Assembly (NCBI RefSeq): GCF_001418225.1
Contig: NZ_LIPT01000008.1
Coordinates: 124,001-188,000, forward strand
DNA length: 64,000 bases
Origin: Pannonibacter indicus
GTDB taxonomy: Bacteria; Pseudomonadota; Alphaproteobacteria; Rhizobiales; Stappiaceae
Direction: 5' to 3'
The number at the start of each line of letters is the position of its first letter. Positions within the stretch are counted from its first letter, which is position 1. The notes beneath the pieces were generated by a model, which saw only the letters and a program-made list of their open reading frames with translations, was not told the DNA's origin and ran no database searches. The translations under genes and the position numbers were made by a program. Positions 62,891 through 64,000 of this stretch are shown here, one piece after another.

Positions 62891-63622
62891 ATGGACGGGA
62901 ACATGACGGGTCAGATTCTGCCGCTCAGACCACTTGCCGCATCCGAACCGGGCGTTCCCGTCGGCCAGCTGGTGCATCGCGACCTGCGCCAGCGCATCAT
63001 TCGCGGCGAGCTGGCGCCGGGTACTCTTCTGTCCGAGGCGGAGATGGCCCGCAGCTTCGGCTCCAGCCGCCAGCCCGTGCGGGAAGCCTTCATCAAGCTC
63101 GCCGAAGAAGGCCTTGTCGAGGTCCGCCCGCAGCGCGGCACGCTGGTGCGCAAGATCTCCATCAAGCGCGTGATGGACATCCGCTTCGTGCGGGAGGCCA
63201 TCGAGGCGAATGTGGTTCACCTGCTGGCCAGCGAGCCCGAACCGGCCATCATCGCGGACCTGCGTGCCCAGATCGCACACCAGCGCGAGGCCGCTGCCGA
63301 TGCACAGGATGTGTTCATGGCGCTGGACGAAACCTTTCACCACACCATGGCCCGGGTGATCGGCAAGACTTATGCCTGGGACGTGGTGGAAAGCGTCAAG
63401 GCCCAGATGGACCGGGTGCGCTATCTCAGCTTCGCTGATTTTCCGGTCCCGCGACTCATCGCCCAGCATGAGGCCATCGTCGATGCGATCGAAGCCCGCA
63501 ACCCGCAAGCCGCCGAGGAGGCCATGCGGATCCATCTGCGGGAGATCCTGAAAGACCTGCCGAACATCGCGGCCGCCCGGCCGGAACTGTTCGACATGGA
63601 AGAGGTGCAAGTCACCCCATAA
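62891..63622 (+). CDS. GntR-family (FadR/FCD) regulator of uronate genes
   Basis: A 243-residue regulator: winged helix about 25-95 (LSEAEMARSFGSSRQPVREAFIKLAEEGLVEV split over about 50-82) and an FCD effector domain with metal-binding His residues (ETFHHTMA, the HEAIVDAIEA helix). ATG 62891 has AGAGGAG nine bases upstream; the frame is open from TTG 62843 through the operator repeats. Position between uxuA and a TRAP binding protein indicates control of hexuronate use. Confidence 0.9.
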   Translation: MDGNMTGQILPLRPLAASEPGVPVGQLVHRDLRQRIIRGELAPGTLLSEAEMARSFGSSRQPVREAFIKLAEEGLVEVRPQRGTLVRKISIKRVMDIRFVREAIEANVVHLLASEPEPAIIADLRAQIAHQREAAADAQDVFMALDETFHHTMARVIGKTYAWDVVESVKAQMDRVRYLSFADFPVPRLIAQHEAIVDAIEARNPQAAEEAMRIHLREILKDLPNIAAARPELFDMEEVQVTP

Positions 63623-63644
63623 TCACATGAAGTGGAGGAAAAAC

Positions 63645-64000
63645 ATGCGTCGTTTCACAAGGCAGGCCCTTGCCGCTGCCATCGGGCTTGCCAGCCTGGC
63701 TGCCCTTGGCACCCCTTCCCTTGCCGCAGAGCGCGTGCTCAAGCTTGGCCACCTCGCCAATGAGCAGAACACCTGGCACAAGGCCTCCGTGAAGTTCGGT
63801 GAGGAACTGAAGGCGCTCACCAACGGCCGTATCGAGGTTGAGGTCTATCCGAACGAGTCCCTCGGCAAGGAAGTCGACCTGATCAACGGCATGCAGCTTG
63901 GCACGGCCGACATGACGATCACCGGCGAAAGCCTGCAGAACTGGGCACCCATGGCAGCTCTTCTGGCCGTGCCTTATGCCTACAAGTCGCTGGAGCACAT
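63645..64000 (+). CDS. dctP: TRAP transporter binding protein DctP, cut by the window end
   Basis: The first 118 codons of a periplasmic TRAP receptor. Signal peptide about 1-27 (RRFTRQALAAAIGLASLAAL, cleavage SLAA|E). The mature start is RVLKLGHLANEQNTWHKASVKFGEELKALT, followed by VYPNESLGKEVDLINGMQLGTADM, a clear DctP family pattern. GGAGG lies 7 bases upstream, and the gene starts 22 bases after the GntR stop. With uxuA next door the likely ligands are glucuronate or galacturonate. The C-terminal two thirds are outside the window. Confidence 0.92.
   Translation, partial: MRRFTRQALAAAIGLASLAALGTPSLAAERVLKLGHLANEQNTWHKASVKFGEELKALTNGRIEVEVYPNESLGKEVDLINGMQLGTADMTITGESLQNWAPMAALLAVPYAYKSLEH

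Overview
This 64 kb window is GC-rich chromosomal DNA from an alphaproteobacterium, most likely Hyphomicrobiales (Rhizobiales). The best evidence is the housekeeping block murA - DUF2948 - hisD - UPF0262 - low-molecular-weight phosphatase - infA - maf - yacG, a gene order known from that order, together with UPF0314/DUF2585, a class III ornithine decarboxylase and ABC, TRAP and TTT transporters. A Stappiaceae-type genus (Pannonibacter, Stappia or Labrenzia-like) is a guess. I saw no prophage, insertion sequence, CRISPR array or replication origin. Nearly all genes are intact and densely packed.

Layout. 0-9.5 kb: small secreted protein, membrane-bound class III cyclase, Ldh2-type dehydrogenase, GNAT acetyltransferase, ornithine decarboxylase with a long structured leader (candidate speF element), then a periplasmic EF-hand protein divergent from an OmpR-type two-component system. 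9.5-13 kb: cobalamin riboswitch controlling metE and an overlapping double-hotdog thioesterase. 13-23 kb: two rRNA-modification genes, a chemoreceptor, prfC, UPF0314, a LysR/methyltransferase pair, an orphan ParA ATPase and a secreted alpha/beta hydrolase. 23-30 kb: two ABC importers, one PotABCD/AfuABC-like and one SsuABC/TauABC-like, both with hairpins next to the binding-protein gene. 30.5-36.6 kb: MarR regulator divergent from a homogentisate operon (hmgA, fahA, an atypical metallo-beta-lactamase-fold protein, an FAD hydroxylase, DUF2783).

37-44 kb: tRNA-Phe, then the most unusual locus. A Slam-like TPR plus outer-membrane barrel protein is followed 11 bases later by a 995-residue secreted protein with a FecR domain, a Pro-Glu/Gln linker and a C-terminal region resembling the TbpB-type barrel of type XI secretion cargo. 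A 5'-nucleotidase lies between it and yacG. 44-50 kb: the conserved housekeeping block. 50-51 kb: tRNA-Thr followed by a ParD antitoxin and a ParE toxin reading frame that has no usual start codon.

51-59 kb: a catabolic module for shikimate/quinate (AroE, QuiC-type dehydroshikimate dehydratase, TctABC uptake, LysR, FAH-superfamily hydratase). 59-61.5 kb: a YdjC-family deacetylase, a DPM1/ArnC-like glycosyltransferase and a DedA/VTT-type membrane protein, resembling a lipid A amino-sugar locus. 61.5-64 kb: mannonate dehydratase, a GntR regulator and a TRAP binding protein cut by the window edge, for hexuronate use.
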